Of a DNA stretch of 9,533 nt, positions 1 through 8,060 are shown piece after piece (position 1 is the stretch's first letter; each line of letters starts with the position of its first letter). The DNA is taken from the NCBI GenBank assembly GCA_031275535.1, contig JAISOR010000245.1, positions 1-9,533 on the forward strand. Reading direction: 5' to 3'. Made by a program: the position numbers and the translations under genes. The stretch is from Treponema sp. (GTDB taxonomy: Bacteria; Spirochaetota; Spirochaetia; Treponematales; Breznakiellaceae). The notes under the pieces are model-generated. The model made no database searches. It was not told the DNA's origin and saw only the letters and a list, made by a program, of their open reading frames with translations.

Positions 1-153
1 GAGGGATACCGGAAGGCGCGGGCCTCGGTGGGGCGGCGGGACATATTTTTTTACCATATGCAGGCAGCCCTGCGCTACGCCTTGCATGAAACATGGCGGG
101 AGTTTTTGCTTTTTGTCCGTGGCGAGGACTTCATCGACGATGATGGAGGCTAA
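1..153 (+). CDS. 3' end of an unrecognised protein-coding gene (partial)
   Basis: An open frame enters from the left edge and ends at TAA 151-153, giving the last 50 residues of a protein. The stretch has a protein-like composition, with residues such as FFYHMQAALRYALHETWREF forming a probable amphipathic helix, then an acidic tail ending DFIDDDGG. Codon use (CGG, GCC, GAC) matches the neighbouring genes. I do not recognise the family. It lies on the same strand as the helicase gene and ends 80 bases before the start chosen for it, so the two may be co-transcribed. Only 50 codons are visible, so a chance open frame cannot be excluded in such GC-rich DNA. Confidence 0.45.
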   Translation, partial: EGYRKARASVGRRDIFFYHMQAALRYALHETWREFLLFVRGEDFIDDDGG

Positions 154-233
154 ACTGAGAATTGCTGACCTCCCGCTCGATTATCTTGCGCCTTTCCCCG
201 CCTCCGGTGTATGCTCCCTGCGGGGGGTATCCG

Positions 234-2723
234 GTGCAGGCGGCAAAACGGTTTACCGAAGAATCCAGGGTCCGGCTTCGGGCGGAAATTGAAGAGGCCG
301 GAGGCAATGAGGTCTTTGCCCTGGGGTATTGTAATGAGGCGGGGCTGGTGGCATCCCTGGAGGTGGCGGCCCGGGGCAACGAGACCTCCGTGCTTGCCCT
401 GGACCGGTTTCGGGACGCCTCCCGTCCCCCGGACGTCCTCATCCACAACCACCCTTCGGCGTTCCTCACCCCCAGCGACAACGACCTCCGCATCGCCTCC
501 CGGGCCGCCGAGGGCGGGACAGGGTCCTTTATCGTCGATAACCGGGTGGAGAAGGTCTATGTCATTGCCGAACCCACCCTCAGGCGGAAACGGAAGGAAC
601 TGGATCCGGACCGGCTCTGCGCCGCCCTGGAAACGGGGGGGGCCGTAAGCCGGCGGCTTCCCTCCTACGAGATCCGGCAATCCCAACTGGACCTGATGCG
701 GCTCATCATCCGGGCCTTTAACGAGGACGCCCTGGCCGCTGCCGAGGCGGGTACCGGGGTGGGGAAGTCCTTTGCCTACCTCCTCCCCGCCCTGATGTTT
801 GCCCTGGAGAACAATGAACGGATCCTCCTTTCCACTGCCACCATCACCCTGCAGCAGCAGCTCTTTGACAAGGACATCCCCCTGGTGGCCTCGGCGTTGG
901 ACAAAAAGATCAAGGTGGTCCTCGTCAAGGGCCGGGGGAACTACCTCTGTCGCCGCCGCCTGGAAGACGCTGTCCGGGAACAGAGCCTCTATGAGGAGGA
1001 CGACCGCGACATCCGGGCCGTCCTCGCCTGGTCGGAGGTTACCAAAACCGGGAGCCGGTCGGACCTTCCCTTTATGCCCCGGGACGAGTTGTGGTCCCGG
1101 ATCTGTTCCGAGGCGGATCTCTGTATGGGGATGCGCTGCCCCGAACGGGAGCGGTGTTTTTTCCTGGCCCTGCGGAGGGAAGCCGCCGGCGCCCGGGTGC
1201 TGGTGGCGAACCACCATCTCCTCTTTGCGGACATCGCCGCCCGGCAGGAGGGGGCGGGGTATGACAGCACCGTGGTGCTCCCCCCCTACCGGCGGATTAT
1301 CATCGATGAGGCCCACAAGATAGAAGACGCCGCCACCTCCTTCTTCTCCCGGGAATTCAGCCGTCCGGGGCTTTACCGGCAACTGGGGCGGCTCTACCGT
1401 CTGCGCCGGGGCCGGCAGCAGGGGCTGCTCTTGCGGCTCCCGGGCCTGCGCTCCCGGGAGCTGGACGACGCGGCGGAGGCCGTCAAAAAAACCCGGGACG
1501 CCGCGGACGCCCTGGACGAGGCGGGGCTGGGCCTCTGCGCCGACGAGGGGGTTTTCCGGCTCTGCCCCCCCCGGGAAGACCGGTTCCTCCCGGTCCTGAT
1601 TCCCGCCCTGGTAACCCTGCGGAAGTGTTTGACCGCCCTGGCGGGGATAGTCCGGTCCCTGGTGGAATTTGCCGAAGCGGGTGAGGGGGAAACCGCCGGG
1701 GCGGAGGATCCGGGCCGGTCCGTGGTTTGGGAGGTAAAGGCCGTCCTGCGGCGGCTTGAAACGGTGGCCGCTATCTGCGGCGCCTTTGTGGAATACGTTG
1801 AACGTCCCCGGGAGGTTATGTGGATAGAGGCCCATAGAAGCGGGGCCTCCGGTGACGACCGGGGTTCCTGGGCGGTCTTTACCGTTACCCCTCTGGAAGT
1901 GGCCCCGGTTCTGGGAACCGCCCTTTTTGAGCCCCACAAGACCGTGGTGTGCCTTTCCGCCACCCTCACGGTGGGCGGTTCCCCGGGCCCGGCTTCTTTT
2001 GCCTATTGGAACCGCCGTTCAGGGATAACCCTTGCCGCGGGGCGGGAACCCCTAACAGGACAATTTCCCTCCCCCTTCCCTTATGCCCGGTCGGTACTGC
2101 TTGCCGCCCCGGCGGACGCCCCCCTCCCCGACGAAGCCCAATATCCTGCCTTTGTGGAAAAGGCGGTTTTGGAATTAACGGAGCTTGCCGGGGGGGCTGC
2201 CCTGGTCCTTTTTACCTCCTACGAAGCCCTGAAAGGCGCCTATACCGCCGCGGCGCCGGTCCTGGAAAAACAGGGGATCCGCTGTCTGAAACAGGGGGAC
2301 GACGACCGGAGCCGCCTCCTTGCCGCCTTCCTCGCCGACCAGTCCAGCGTTCTTTTCGGTACCGATTCATTCTGGGAGGGGGTAGACGCCCCGGGGGACA
2401 CCCTGCGGATGGTGATCCTCTGCCACCTCCCCTTCAGGACTCCCCGGGACCCGGTTTTTGAGGCCCGCCGGGAGGCGCTGGAAAAACAGGGGGGGAACCC
2501 CTTTATGGAACTTTCCCTTCCCGAATCGGTGATGAAATTCAAACAGGGTTTCGGCCGGCTCATGCGCCGCAGTGGGGATCGGGGAATCGTGGCGGTCCTG
2601 GACGGGCGGATCCTCCGCAAGCGGTACGGGGAAATTTTCATCCGCTCCCTGCCCAAAACCCGGACCAGTTTTGGGGAATTTTCCTCGGTTTTACGGGACG
2701 CCGAAAGTTTTTTGTATTCCTGA
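234..2723 (+). CDS. DinG/XPD-family Fe-S DNA helicase with N-terminal JAB/JAMM domain
   Basis: Predicted ATP-dependent 5'-3' superfamily 2 DNA helicase for DNA repair or R-loop and replication-block removal, 829 residues from GTG 234. Residues 1-120 form a JAB (MPN/RadC-like) domain with a complete JAMM metal motif: E26, H71-x-H73, seven residues, S81-x-x-D84. The helicase follows. Walker A is GTGVGKS at 173-179. Four cysteines of the iron-sulfur domain are C239, C297, C302 and C308, and the last three have the C-x4-C-x5-C spacing of E. coli DinG. DEAH is at 358-361, SATL at 575-578, and motif VI (QGFGRLMRR) begins at 771. The start is uncertain. GTG 234 has a G-run 6 bases upstream and leads straight into the JAB domain; TTG 162 and GTG 207 are in frame upstream, and TTG 162 has GGAGG 12 bases before it. 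E. coli DinG lacks the JAB domain. Helicase identity is secure; the role of the JAB domain is unknown. Confidence 0.9.
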   Translation: MQAAKRFTEESRVRLRAEIEEAGGNEVFALGYCNEAGLVASLEVAARGNETSVLALDRFRDASRPPDVLIHNHPSAFLTPSDNDLRIASRAAEGGTGSFIVDNRVEKVYVIAEPTLRRKRKELDPDRLCAALETGGAVSRRLPSYEIRQSQLDLMRLIIRAFNEDALAAAEAGTGVGKSFAYLLPALMFALENNERILLSTATITLQQQLFDKDIPLVASALDKKIKVVLVKGRGNYLCRRRLEDAVREQSLYEEDDRDIRAVLAWSEVTKTGSRSDLPFMPRDELWSRICSEADLCMGMRCPERERCFFLALRREAAGARVLVANHHLLFADIAARQEGAGYDSTVVLPPYRRIIIDEAHKIEDAATSFFSREFSRPGLYRQLGRLYRLRRGRQQGLLLRLPGLRSRELDDAAEAVKKTRDAADALDEAGLGLCADEGVFRLCPPREDRFLPVLIPALVTLRKCLTALAGIVRSLVEFAEAGEGETAGAEDPGRSVVWEVKAVLRRLETVAAICGAFVEYVERPREVMWIEAHRSGASGDDRGSWAVFTVTPLEVAPVLGTALFEPHKTVVCLSATLTVGGSPGPASFAYWNRRSGITLAAGREPLTGQFPSPFPYARSVLLAAPADAPLPDEAQYPAFVEKAVLELTELAGGAALVLFTSYEALKGAYTAAAPVLEKQGIRCLKQGDDDRSRLLAAFLADQSSVLFGTDSFWEGVDAPGDTLRMVILCHLPFRTPRDPVFEARREALEKQGGNPFMELSLPESVMKFKQGFGRLMRRSGDRGIVAVLDGRILRKRYGEIFIRSLPKTRTSFGEFSSVLRDAESFLYS

Positions 2724-2917
2724 GGCTGTCGGCCCCTGGGGTAAGTGCATTGAGGAATCCCGGCGGCTCTCCATGATATCGGCGTTTAGTTTTTTCCGTC
2801 AATTCCGGTCCTTTCTCAAGGACTTGAACGCAACCGCCGATACCCTGGGCCGGCCCCCCAGACCCGTACCTTTTAACATACGCTGAAATCGGGTAAACTC
2901 AGGGGGGAGCAAAAAAC

Positions 2918-4357
2918 GTGAGCGGCGAAGCAAAAACCACTGTATCCGTGGAAACGGACCTTGAAATTCTCGATACTACCCTCCGGGACGGGGCTCAAGG
3001 CGAGGGGATCAGTTTTTCGGTGCAGGATAAACTCGCCGTAGTCCGGGCCTTGGACGACCTGGGGGTGGCCTGGATCGAGGCGGGGAATCCGGGGAGCAAT
3101 CCCAAGGACGCGGAATTTTTCAGCCTTGCCCGGGGGCTCACGCTGGAACACAGTCGGCTCTGTGCCTTTGGGCCGACCCGGAAACCGGGGATAAAAGCCG
3201 CCGATGACCTCCAGCTTCGCAGTTTGCTTGAGGCGGATACGGAAGGGGTGGTGATCTTTGGGAAAAGCTGGGACCTTCATGTAACCGAAGTGCTCCGGGT
3301 TTCCCTTGAGGAAAATCTTGCCATGATTTTTGAAACCACCGCCTTTCTGACGACAGAGGGCCGTCAGGTTTTTTTCGACGCGGAACATTTTTTTGACGGC
3401 TGGAAGGCCAATCCCGGCTATGCCCTCTCCGCGATAGAAACCGCTTTGAACGCCGGGGCAAGGACCATCGTGCTTTGCGACACCAACGGCGGTAATTTTC
3501 CCGACGATATGACCGCCGGGGTTGGGGCGGCGCTTCAAAAAGGTGAAAGCCGGGGGGGGACCGTTGGGATTCACGCCCATAATGATATGGGTCTGGCCGT
3601 TGCCAATGCCCTGGCGGCGGTTAAGGGGGGGTGCCGCCATGTGCAGGGGACCTTGGCGGGCTTTGGGGAACGCTGCGGCAATACGAGCCTTGCGGCCCTC
3701 ATTCCCAGTCTGGAACTCAAATGGGGTCTTCGCTGCCTTCCCCAGGACAAGCTGCCCCTGATTGCCGAAACGACCCGGCGGGTGGCGGAGATCGCCAATA
3801 TCCCGGTTCCCGCAGCCATGCCCTATGTGGGGTCCAGCGCTTTTTCCCACAAGGGGGGGATGCATACCGACGGGGTCCTCAAGGTCCGCCGTTCCTTTGA
3901 ACACATCGACCCCGCCCTGGTGGGGAACAGCCGGCACCTCCTGATGAGCGAGGTGGGGGGGCGTTCCGCCGTGGCCGAGCGGGCGAAGAAGATCGACCCG
4001 TCCTTTACCAAGGACCACCCGGTAACCGCGGCCGTTGCGGAGAAGCTCAAGGTCCTGGAGGCTGAGGGTTGGGCCTTTGAAGGGGCCGATGCCAGTTTCG
4101 AGCTCCTGGTCCGCCGGGAACTGGGCCGGCATACGGGCCGTTCCGAAGAATCCCGGCGGCCCCTCTTTAAAATTCTCGCCTATCGGGTGGTCAGTGAGCA
4201 CCCGACCGGGGAAACCATCGCCTGTTCCCACGCCTGGGTCAAAGTTTGGGTGGAGGGCAAGGACGAGATCGCCGCCGCCGAGGGGGATGGCCCGGTGAAC
4301 GCCCTGGACGGCGCCCTCCGCCGGGCCCTTACCCGGTTCGACCCGGAGCTGGAATAG
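2918..4357 (+). CDS. cimA: (R)-citramalate synthase, stopped by an in-frame amber codon
   Basis: Condenses pyruvate and acetyl-CoA to citramalate, the first step of the threonine-independent route to 2-oxobutyrate and isoleucine. It belongs to the DRE-TIM/LeuA superfamily. Residues 1-300 form the TIM barrel: LDTTLRDG at 18-25 (R23, D24), the CimA-typical FGKSWDLHV at 114-122, [10 protein letters not shown] at 157-166, LCDTNGG at 186-192, the metal-binding H219-A-H221-ND, and GFGERCGN at 248-255. [17 protein letters not shown] at 306-322 is the linker subdomain. The regulatory LeuA-dimer domain begins near 390 but is cut at TAG 4355-4357 after residue 479. The same frame then continues with the rest of that domain to 4573; read through, the product would be 551 residues, about the usual CimA length. 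The start is GTG 2918, with GGGGGGAG about 9 bases upstream. The catalytic part is intact, so the short form may be active but altered in dimerisation and isoleucine feedback. The CimA signature motifs argue against isopropylmalate or homocitrate synthase. Confidence 0.9.
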   Translation: MSGEAKTTVSVETDLEILDTTLRDGAQGEGISFSVQDKLAVVRALDDLGVAWIEAGNPGSNPKDAEFFSLARGLTLEHSRLCAFGPTRKPGIKAADDLQLRSLLEADTEGVVIFGKSWDLHVTEVLRVSLEENLAMIFETTAFLTTEGRQVFFDAEHFFDGWKANPGYALSAIETALNAGARTIVLCDTNGGNFPDDMTAGVGAALQKGESRGGTVGIHAHNDMGLAVANALAAVKGGCRHVQGTLAGFGERCGNTSLAALIPSLELKWGLRCLPQDKLPLIAETTRRVAEIANIPVPAAMPYVGSSAFSHKGGMHTDGVLKVRRSFEHIDPALVGNSRHLLMSEVGGRSAVAERAKKIDPSFTKDHPVTAAVAEKLKVLEAEGWAFEGADASFELLVRRELGRHTGRSEESRRPLFKILAYRVVSEHPTGETIACSHAWVKVWVEGKDEIAAAEGDGPVNALDGALRRALTRFDPELE

Positions 4358-4573
4358 GTCCGGCTTTCGGATTACCAGGTCCGGGTTATCGACGGCAACG
4401 CCGCCACCGCCGCCAAGGTCCGGGTCCTCATCGAATCCACCGATGGGGTGAATACCTGGAGTACCGTGGGGGTTTCCGAGGATATCATCGATGCCAGCCG
4501 TACCGCCCTGGTGGATTCCATCGAATACAAGCTGATTGGAGATATTGAACGGAAGTTCCGGGCCTATTTATAA
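4358..4573 (+). pseudogene. cimA: Detached C-terminal half of the CimA regulatory domain, in frame after TAG
   Basis: The 71 codons directly after the cimA amber codon, in the same frame, encode the second half of the LeuA-dimer allosteric domain. They start [13 protein letters not shown], continue [16 protein letters not shown] and [20 protein letters not shown], and end at TAA 4571-4573. No frameshift or second stop is present. In intact CimA proteins, as I recall the family, PEL is followed by two residues and then V-x-L-x-DYKVRV. Here the TAG sits exactly at one of those two variable residues, so it replaces a codon rather than ending the domain. No start codon with a ribosome binding site precedes this segment; the only in-frame GTG (4448) would discard its first 30 residues. 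It is either translated by readthrough, silent after a recent nonsense mutation, or an artefact of a single-base error. Confidence 0.85.
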
Positions 4574-4588
4574 GGGACCGGAGAACGG

Positions 4589-4617
4589 TTGATACAACCC
4601 CCGTGAGCGGGTATTAT
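4589..4617 (+). promoter_or_regulatory. Sigma70-type promoter of leuS
   Basis: TTGATA at 4589-4594 and TATTAT at 4612-4617 each match the sigma70 consensus at five of six positions and are separated by exactly 17 bases. Transcription would begin near 4624, leaving a leader of about 60 bases before leuS. The site lies right after the end of the cimA frame, so leuS can be expressed independently of cimA. No T-box motif or leucine-rich leader peptide is visible in the leader. Confidence 0.6.
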
Positions 4618-4684
4618 AAGGTACGGGATCGTCCTGATCCTGAGTTTTAATGAAACCCAACTGAAAAGAGGAGTCCGAAGCGGA

Positions 4685-7168
4685 ATGGCAAAATACCCCT
4701 TTAATACGATTGAGGCAAAATGGCAAAAATACTGGGAGGAACATAAAACCTTTAAGGCGGTAGAGGATCCCGCCTTTCCCAAGGAAAAACGCCGCTATGT
4801 GCTGGATATGTTCCCGTATCCCTCCTCCCAGGGGCTCCATGTGGGCCACCCCGAGGGGTATACCGCGACGGATATTTATTGCCGTTATCTCAGAATGAAG
4901 GGGTACAATGTACTTCATCCGATGGGGTTTGACGCCTTTGGCCTTCCCGCGGAAAACTACGCTATCAAAACCGGAACCCACCCGGCGGTAACTACCGCGG
5001 CGAACATCAATAAATTTCGATCCCAGATAAAAGCCCTGGGTTTTTCATACGATTGGGACCGGGAGGTGGATACCTCAAGCCCGGAGTATTATGCCTGGAC
5101 CCAGTGGATCTTCCTCAAACTGTTAGAAAAGGACCTGGCCTACGAGGCGGAAAGCCCCATTAACTGGTGTCCCTCCTGTCTGACCGGCCTGGCCAACGAG
5201 GAGGTCAAGGACGGTCTTTGTGAACGTTGCGGTACCAAGGTTACCCGGAAGCGGATCCGCCAGTGGATTCTCCGGATCACCGCCTATGCGGAACGGCTCC
5301 TTGCGGATCTGGACGGCTTGGACTGGCCCGAGCCGGTGAAGCTCATGCAACGGAACTGGATAGGCCGCTCCGAGGGGGTCAATGTTTTCTTTGCCCTGGA
5401 GGGGCACCCCGATAAACTCGAGATATACACCACTCGGCCGGATACCCTTTTTGGGGTAACCTACATGGTTTTGGCCCCGGAACATCCCTTGGTGGCCAAA
5501 ATCACCACGCCGGAACAAAAGGCGGCGGTTACCGCCTATTTGGACGCGGCGGCCAAAAAAAGCGACCTGGAACGGACCGACCTGGCCAAAGTCAAAACCG
5601 GGGTTTTCTCCGGCGCCTACGCGGTGAATCCGGTAAACGGGGATCGGATCCCCATTTGGATCGCCGATTACGTCCTTATCTCCTACGGGACCGGGGCTAT
5701 TATGGCGGTGCCCGCCCATGACGAACGGGACTGGGAGTTTGCCAAGGCATTCAGGTTGCCCATACGGTTAGTGGTGAGCGGTGAACGGGTCGAAGCGGGA
5801 AAGGATTATTCCGGGGAACCGGCGGAATGTACCGTTGCCGACGGCTGGTCAGTGAATTCCGGCCGGTTTAGCGGGCTTCCTACGGCGGAGACCATCAAAA
5901 AGATAAGCCTCTGGCTTGAGGAGGAGGGGATCGGGAAAAAGGCGGTGAACTACAAGCTTCGGGACTGGATCTTCAGCCGCCAGCGGTACTGGGGGGAGCC
6001 TATTCCTGTGGTCCACTGCGGACACTGTGGAAAGGTCCACGGCTCCCCCATCGTTCCCTTGCCGGAGACTGAGCTGCCCCTGACCCTGCCCGAGGCGGAA
6101 TCCTACCGGCCCACGGGTACGGGGGAATCCCCCCTGGCCCTGATCGACGCTTGGGTCAATACCGTCTGCCCCCGCTGCGGAGGGCCTGCCAAGCGGGAGA
6201 CCAATACCATGCCCCAGTGGGCAGGTTCCTGCTGGTACTACCTCCGTTACCTGGCCCCCCATAACCAAAGGGCCTTTACGGATCGCGCCGCCGTGGACTA
6301 CTGGGCCCCGGTGGACCTCTACGTGGGGGGTACGGAACACGCGGTCCTCCACCTCCTCTACGCCCGGTTTTGGCATAAGGTCCTCTACGACTTAGGCCTG
6401 GTAAACACCCCGGAACCGTTTCAGCGGCTGGTGAACCAGGGGATGATCCTGGGGGAGGATAATCAGAAGATGAGTAAAAGCCGGGGAAACGTGATTAATC
6501 CCGACGACATCATCCAGGAATACGGCGCGGACGCGATGCGGGTCTACGAGATGTTCATGGGCCCCCTGGAAGTAACCAAGCCCTGGAGTACCGCGGGGCT
6601 CGTGGGGGTTTCCCGGTTCCTGGAACGGCTGTGGGCCATCAGCGAAAAGCCGCTGATCGAAGGCCCCCTTGCCGGATCAGGAGAAATCCCCCCCCCCTGG
6701 GCGGGATTGGTCAGGCTCCTCCACAAGACCGTCAAAAAAGTGAGCGCCGATACCGAAACCCTGAACTTCAATACCGCCATCAGCGCCATGATGGTGTATT
6801 CCAACGAATTGGCTAAATTAAAGGAGGTTCCCCGGAACCTCTGGGAGCCCCTGGCATTGATGGCCGGCGCCTATGCCCCCCATCTGGGGGAGGAATTATG
6901 GGAAAAGCTGGGTCATACCGAATCGGCCGCTAAAGCCCCCTGGCCCGGCTACCAGGAGGCCCTCACCCGGGAGGAGGAACTTACCATCGTGGTCCAGATC
7001 AACGGCAAGATTCGGGACAAGTTTACGGCCGCGGCGGGAACCCCCCGGGAGGAGCTGGAGAAGACCGCCCGGACCCTGCCGGGAATCCGCAGGTGGACCG
7101 AGGGGCAAACGCTGGTCAAGGTGATCACCGTACCGGACAAACTGGTCAATATGGTGGTAAAGCCATAG
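4685..7168 (+). CDS. leuS: Leucyl-tRNA synthetase
   Basis: Cytosolic class I aminoacyl-tRNA synthetase that charges tRNA-Leu; 827 residues, close to the roughly 860 of E. coli LeuRS. The HIGH box is HVGH at 52-55, within [21 protein letters not shown] zinc ribbon has C162, C165, C179 and C182, and a second set of cysteine pairs is C445/C448 and C495/C498. The CP1 editing domain shows TTRPDT at 249-254 and AHDERD at 344-349, with D346 and D349 matching the conserved editing aspartates. KMSKS is at 595-599. The anticodon-binding helical domain and the C-terminal domain ([12 protein letters not shown]) complete the protein. ATG 4685 is preceded by AGAGGAG about 11 bases upstream. The gene ends with TAG, which matters for interpreting the cimA amber codon: reading this TAG as sense would add 85 residues antisense to tyrA. 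It converges on tyrA. Confidence 0.97.
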   Translation: MAKYPFNTIEAKWQKYWEEHKTFKAVEDPAFPKEKRRYVLDMFPYPSSQGLHVGHPEGYTATDIYCRYLRMKGYNVLHPMGFDAFGLPAENYAIKTGTHPAVTTAANINKFRSQIKALGFSYDWDREVDTSSPEYYAWTQWIFLKLLEKDLAYEAESPINWCPSCLTGLANEEVKDGLCERCGTKVTRKRIRQWILRITAYAERLLADLDGLDWPEPVKLMQRNWIGRSEGVNVFFALEGHPDKLEIYTTRPDTLFGVTYMVLAPEHPLVAKITTPEQKAAVTAYLDAAAKKSDLERTDLAKVKTGVFSGAYAVNPVNGDRIPIWIADYVLISYGTGAIMAVPAHDERDWEFAKAFRLPIRLVVSGERVEAGKDYSGEPAECTVADGWSVNSGRFSGLPTAETIKKISLWLEEEGIGKKAVNYKLRDWIFSRQRYWGEPIPVVHCGHCGKVHGSPIVPLPETELPLTLPEAESYRPTGTGESPLALIDAWVNTVCPRCGGPAKRETNTMPQWAGSCWYYLRYLAPHNQRAFTDRAAVDYWAPVDLYVGGTEHAVLHLLYARFWHKVLYDLGLVNTPEPFQRLVNQGMILGEDNQKMSKSRGNVINPDDIIQEYGADAMRVYEMFMGPLEVTKPWSTAGLVGVSRFLERLWAISEKPLIEGPLAGSGEIPPPWAGLVRLLHKTVKKVSADTETLNFNTAISAMMVYSNELAKLKEVPRNLWEPLALMAGAYAPHLGEELWEKLGHTESAAKAPWPGYQEALTREEELTIVVQINGKIRDKFTAAAGTPREELEKTARTLPGIRRWTEGQTLVKVITVPDKLVNMVVKP

Positions 7169-7190
7169 GGCTTTTACCGCTCTGTTTTTT
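7156..7190 (+). terminator. Probable intrinsic terminator of leuS, overlapping its stop codon
   Basis: GGTAAAGCC (7156-7164) pairs with GGCTTTTACC (7169-7178), forming a 9-bp stem with one bulged T around the loop ATAG. The leuS TAG stop lies in that loop. A run of six Ts follows at 7185-7190, six bases after the stem. The gap before the T-run makes this weaker than a classical terminator. It also reaches the last codon of the converging tyrA gene. Confidence 0.45.
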
Positions 7191-8058
7191 ATCCCATCGC
7201 GGCCCGCCGGTTCCGCACGATACTGAGGGTTTCCTCTAATTGCGCTTTCTGTTTCCCGGCGATAAGCTCCTTGATTTTATCCAGGCTTTCCTCAAACTGG
7301 GTGATCCGGCGGAGGAGGGCCGTCCGGTTTTCCAGAAAAATTTCGGTCCACAGGGGGACGTTGAGCATGGCTATCCGGGTAAGGTCTTCAAAACTCCCCC
7401 CTCCAAAACGGGTAATCGCTTGATCATCTTCACAGTCGATAAGGGCCGCGGCGATGACATGGCAAAGCTGGCTGGTAAAGGCGATTTTCCGATCATGCTC
7501 TTCCGCCGTGGTACAGGTGATCCGGTCAAAACCCATCCGGTAGATCAGGGACATGAGAAATTCCACATTTTCCCCTTTGTTCCGTTTCAGGGGGGTGAGG
7601 ATATAGTTTTTTCCGTGAAAATCACATTTTTTCGCGCGGCCGTACCCTCCCTTTTCGCTCCCCGCCATAGGGTGCCCCGGTATAAAGTCCAGATCGTCCC
7701 GAAGGGCGGTTTCCATGGCCGCGGCGATACTTCCTTTAATACCGGCAATATCGGTGATCAGGGCTCCGGGACGAAAGGCCGGCATCCATTTTTCCATAAA
7801 TTCCAGCAGGGCGGCGGGGTTAAGGCACAGAAAGACCAGGTCGCAGCGTCCCAGCATGGATTCGGGCGCGTTAAATCCCTCATCGATCACCCCGTCGGCC
7901 CGGGCGGCGGCCAGGGCAGCTTCGTCAATGTCGCAGCCCAGGATCCGTCCCGGGCCCCCCGGAGGGATAAGCCCCCCGGACCGCAAGGCCGCGGCTATGG
8001 CACCGCCCATGAGCCCAAGGCCGATGATTCCCACCACGTTGTTTTCTATGGCTTTCAT
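7189..8058 (-). CDS. tyrA: Prephenate dehydrogenase
   Basis: NAD(P)-dependent oxidative decarboxylation of prephenate to 4-hydroxyphenylpyruvate, the committed step of the tyrosine branch. It is a 289-residue monofunctional enzyme with no fused chorismate mutase and no C-terminal ACT domain. The N-terminal Rossmann fold shows GLGLMGG at 13-19 and ends strand 2 with CDID at 42-45, the acidic residue favouring NAD. The family signature GHPMAGSEKGG is at 128-138, with probable catalytic H129. HDRKIAFTSQLCH (188-200) and GGSFEDLTRIA (220-230) follow, then the helical dimerisation domain. The start lies 3 bases beyond the aroF stop (two bases between them) without a clear ribosome binding site, so translation is probably coupled to aroF. 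Lack of an ACT domain suggests that tyrosine control rests on aroF and on the leader upstream. The stop is TAA. Confidence 0.93.
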   Translation of the reverse strand: MKAIENNVVGIIGLGLMGGAIAAALRSGGLIPPGGPGRILGCDIDEAALAAARADGVIDEGFNAPESMLGRCDLVFLCLNPAALLEFMEKWMPAFRPGALITDIAGIKGSIAAAMETALRDDLDFIPGHPMAGSEKGGYGRAKKCDFHGKNYILTPLKRNKGENVEFLMSLIYRMGFDRITCTTAEEHDRKIAFTSQLCHVIAAALIDCEDDQAITRFGGGSFEDLTRIAMLNVPLWTEIFLENRTALLRRITQFEESLDKIKELIAGKQKAQLEETLSIVRNRRAAMG

Positions 8059-8060
8059 CG

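Noticed and set aside
150..1937. Long minus-strand open frame of 595 codons opposite the helicase gene
   Set aside because: It is antisense to a gene with complete helicase and JAMM motifs, and its product is rich in Gly, Pro and Arg with no recognisable motif. Such frames are expected opposite GC-rich genes.
2808..2856. Small hairpin GTCCTT-TCTC-AAGGAC (2808-2823) and palindrome GGGCCGGCCC (2847-2856) in the gap before cimA
   Set aside because: Neither is followed by a T-run and no convincing -35/-10 pair lies nearby, so I could not assign them as a terminator or operator.
2773..2886. Possible 37-residue Phe-rich peptide (five Phe near its start) between the helicase gene and cimA, as a leader for cimA
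   Set aside because: There is no ribosome binding site before the ATG, no terminator hairpin with a T-run between it and cimA, and few isoleucine codons, which an isoleucine-pathway leader would need.
2873..4231. Minus-strand open frame of 452 codons opposite cimA
   Set aside because: Low-complexity product rich in Gly, Pro and Lys, fully overlapping an unmistakable citramalate synthase; a shadow frame.
4355..4357. Wholesale reassignment of TAG to an amino acid
   Set aside because: leuS ends in TAG at its natural family length, and reading it through would add 84 codons antisense to tyrA before TGA 7421-7423. TAG therefore stops translation at least there.
4601..4684. T-box riboswitch or leucine leader peptide before leuS
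   Set aside because: No T-box consensus is visible, the only short frame after the promoter is ATG AAA CCC AAC TGA with no Leu codon, and the hairpins there (such as GGATC-GTCCT-GATCC) are short.
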